From NCBI GenBank assembly GCA_025963345.1, contig JAOPUS010000261.1, forward strand, positions 1 to 6,891: a DNA stretch of 6,891 nucleotides, in the 5' to 3' direction. Positions 5,284 to 6,891 of this stretch are shown here, piece after piece (positions within the stretch are counted from its first letter, which is position 1; the number at the start of each line of letters is the position of its first letter). A program made the translations under genes and the position numbers. This DNA comes from Blastococcus sp. Lineage in GTDB: Bacteria; Actinomycetota; Actinomycetes; Mycobacteriales; Geodermatophilaceae. The notes below the pieces were generated by a model. The model did not search any database, was not told where the DNA came from, and saw nothing but the letters and a program-made list of their open reading frames with translations.

Positions 5284-6886
5284 GGGCTACCTCCGGCTGG
5301 AGCAGTTCGAGAGCCGGGTTGTAGGCGTCGGGGCCGAGCTCGACGACGCCGTCCAGACCCTTGCCGCCGTCGGCCGGCCGCTTGGTGATGCCGAACGTGC
5401 CGTCGGCGATGGCCTGGATCAGGCCCTCGGGGTGGTCGGCGATGCGGCCGAGCAGGTCGACGGCCTCGGTGAGCACGGTGTGCGCGCGTCGGTCGATGAA
5501 CCCGCCCGGCGGCGGCGCGAAGTCCTCGGCGAGGTTGCCGGCCGCGTTGAGCACATAGCGGACGTTGCGCAGGGCCAGGTCGCGGTCGGAGAGCCACGGC
5601 GTGACGACGGCCTCGGTCATCATCCCGACCAGCAGGATGCCCTGGCCGGTGAGCGCCCCGGCCAGGTTGAAGAACCCGTCGAGCAGGTAGCCGCGGAAGA
5701 CGTCGCCGGTCATGTGCTTGGTCGGCGGCATCCACTTCAGCGGCGCGTCCGGGAAGAGCGAGCGGGCCAGGAGGGCGTGGGCGAGCTCCAGCCGGAAGGA
5801 GTCCGGCCGGTCGGGCTCGATCTCGAAGGCGTGCCCGAGTCCGAGCTGCCAGTCCTCGAGACCCGCCTCGTGCGCGAGGGTCTCGTTGAGCAGCTGGCTG
5901 ACCGTGACCGTGTGGGCCTCGTCGACGGCGTCGGCGGTCGTGAGGTAGTTGTCCTCGCCGGTGTTGATGATGATCCCGGCCCGGGCGTGCACCATCCGGC
6001 TGAACCGCTGATCGACGAAGGTGCGCTGCGGGTTGATGTCGCGGAAGAGGATCCCGTACATCGCGTCGTTGAGCATCATGTCCAGCCGCTCGAGGCCGGC
6101 CAGGACAGCGATCTCGGGCATGCACAGCCCGGACGCGTAGTTGGTCAGCCGGACGTAGCGGCCCAGCTCCGCGCTGACGTCGTCCAGGGCAGCTCGCATC
6201 AGGCGGAAGTTCTCCTGGGTGGCGTACGTGCCGGCGTAGCCGGTGCGGGTCGCCCCCTCGGGCACGTAGTCCAGCAGCGACTGGCCGGTCGAGCGGATGA
6301 CGGCGATGACGTCGGCCCCGGCGCGGGCGGCGGCCTGCGCCTGTGGGATGTCCTCGTAGATGTCGCCGGTCGCGACGATCAGGTAGATCCAGGGCCGGCG
6401 CGGCGGGTCGCCGTGCGTCGCGACCAGGTCCTCGCGCCGGTGGCGGTTGCCGTCGATGCGGGCGATCCCCGCGGCGGCGGCGGCGTGCGCGGCCTCCCGC
6501 GCCCGCTCGGCTTGCATGCCTTCGGGCAGCGAGAAGCGCGCCGTCCCCGCGCCGACCTGCTCGGCCAGGGCGTGCAGGTCGGGTGCGGCGCCGGAGGCGA
6601 GTGCGTGCCATACGGGCAGCGCCACTCCGGACTCCAGGCCGACCTGGTCGCGGACGCCGTCGACCACCCGGTTGACCCAGGGGACGCGGTCGATAGCTCC
6701 CTCACCCGCCCCGGCGCCCTCCCCTGTCACGGGGTCGGTGCCGGTGAGCCCGGCCAGCCGCAGCACGGCCCGCTCGACGGAGACGGTGGTGTGCCGGTGG
6801 GCGAGGTCGACGACCGGCTGGGCGGCCCGGGCGGCGAGCGCCCGCGCCCGGGCGACGAGGGTCGGGTCGAGGGACAGCGTGCTCAT
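5276..6886 (-). CDS. kamD: Lysine 5,6-aminomutase, alpha subunit
   Basis: KamD is the large TIM-barrel subunit that holds the substrate and contacts adenosylcobalamin and PLP together with KamE. The 536-residue protein is slightly longer than the clostridial one (about 516). Highly conserved blocks run through it: RHTTVSVERAVLRL (31-44), IVATGDIYEDI (170-180), GADVIAVIRSTGQSLLDYVP (190-209), GTYATQENFRLMR (219-231), NYASGLCMPEIA (249-260), MMLNDAMYGILFRDINPQRT (270-289), INTGEDNYLTTADA (307-320), LGLGHAFE (348-355), WMPPTKHMTG (385-394) and KRPADGGKGLDGVV (502-515). A Gly/Ala/Glu-rich stretch at about 50-66 looks like a small insertion. The ATG at 6886 lies 5 bases from the window edge, so its ribosome site cannot be judged. 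It is the first gene seen of kamD-kamE-kal; more pathway genes may precede it outside the window. Confidence 0.97.
   Translation of the reverse strand: MSTLSLDPTLVARARALAARAAQPVVDLAHRHTTVSVERAVLRLAGLTGTDPVTGEGAGAGEGAIDRVPWVNRVVDGVRDQVGLESGVALPVWHALASGAAPDLHALAEQVGAGTARFSLPEGMQAERAREAAHAAAAAGIARIDGNRHRREDLVATHGDPPRRPWIYLIVATGDIYEDIPQAQAAARAGADVIAVIRSTGQSLLDYVPEGATRTGYAGTYATQENFRLMRAALDDVSAELGRYVRLTNYASGLCMPEIAVLAGLERLDMMLNDAMYGILFRDINPQRTFVDQRFSRMVHARAGIIINTGEDNYLTTADAVDEAHTVTVSQLLNETLAHEAGLEDWQLGLGHAFEIEPDRPDSFRLELAHALLARSLFPDAPLKWMPPTKHMTGDVFRGYLLDGFFNLAGALTGQGILLVGMMTEAVVTPWLSDRDLALRNVRYVLNAAGNLAEDFAPPPGGFIDRRAHTVLTEAVDLLGRIADHPEGLIQAIADGTFGITKRPADGGKGLDGVVELGPDAYNPALELLQPEVARA
5290..5294 (-). 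promoter_or_regulatory. Ribosome-binding site of kamE, inside kamD
   Basis: GGAGG on the minus strand ends 6 bases before the GTG at 5283-5281. It lies within the last codons of kamD and decides the GTG start; together with the 8-bp gene overlap it supports translational coupling of the two aminomutase subunits. Confidence 0.75.
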
Positions 6887-6891
6887 CGCGC

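Noticed and set aside
4848..6611. 587-codon minus-strand frame across kamD and kamE
   Set aside because: It is a frame-shifted shadow of kamDE, composed mainly of Arg, Ala, Pro and Gly, with no recognisable domain.
1..6891. CRISPR arrays, tRNA or rRNA genes, insertion sequences
   Set aside because: No regularly spaced repeats, tRNA-like cloverleaf, rRNA sequence or transposase was seen on either strand.

Overview
This window comes from a very GC-rich bacterium. It has strong G/C third-position bias, GTG starts beside ATG starts, and purine-rich ribosome-binding sites. The gene content (RbpA, polyprenol-phosphate mannose synthase, actinobacterial Lnt) makes it an actinobacterium. The family is probably Geodermatophilaceae or a near relative, but that is an inference from the overall look and not something the sequence proves.

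Left part (1-3685) is a conserved actinobacterial neighbourhood. On the + strand lies the 3' end of rbpA, the RNA polymerase-binding protein, closed by a perfect 15-bp inverted repeat that looks like its terminator. A short remnant of a RibD/dihydrofolate-reductase-family gene follows (about 390-551, +), lacking its N-terminal part and a central block. Converging on it from the minus strand is lnt-ppm-fxsA. lnt (apolipoprotein N-acyltransferase) overlaps ppm (polyprenol monophosphomannose synthase) by 4 bp, and fxsA follows 62 bases later. The M. tuberculosis genome has the same arrangement (Rv2050 rbpA, Rv2051c ppm1, Rv2053c fxsA), but there Lnt and Ppm are one fused protein. The unit serves envelope biogenesis: lipoprotein N-acylation, and the mannosyl donor for lipoglycans and protein mannosylation.

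Middle (3686-4120) is a 435-base stretch with no convincing gene. It holds a REP-like hairpin element just upstream of lnt, further inverted repeats, and a pair of GTnAC half-sites spaced like a GlnR- or MtrA-type box.

Right part (4121-6886, minus strand) is an accessory catabolic module in the order kamD, kamE, kal. kamD and kamE encode the two subunits of the adenosylcobalamin- and PLP-dependent lysine 5,6-aminomutase. kal encodes a small hotdog-fold 3-aminobutyryl-CoA ammonia-lyase. All three overlap (8 bp and 4 bp), so they form one translationally coupled operon. They are steps of the lysine-to-acetate/butyrate pathway known from anaerobic fermenters; the remaining genes (kdd, kce, kamA and others) would have to lie beyond position 6891 or elsewhere. 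No clearly new system is visible. The points most worth a second look are this pathway in an actinobacterium, the altered zinc site of RbpA, and the repeat-like element before lnt.
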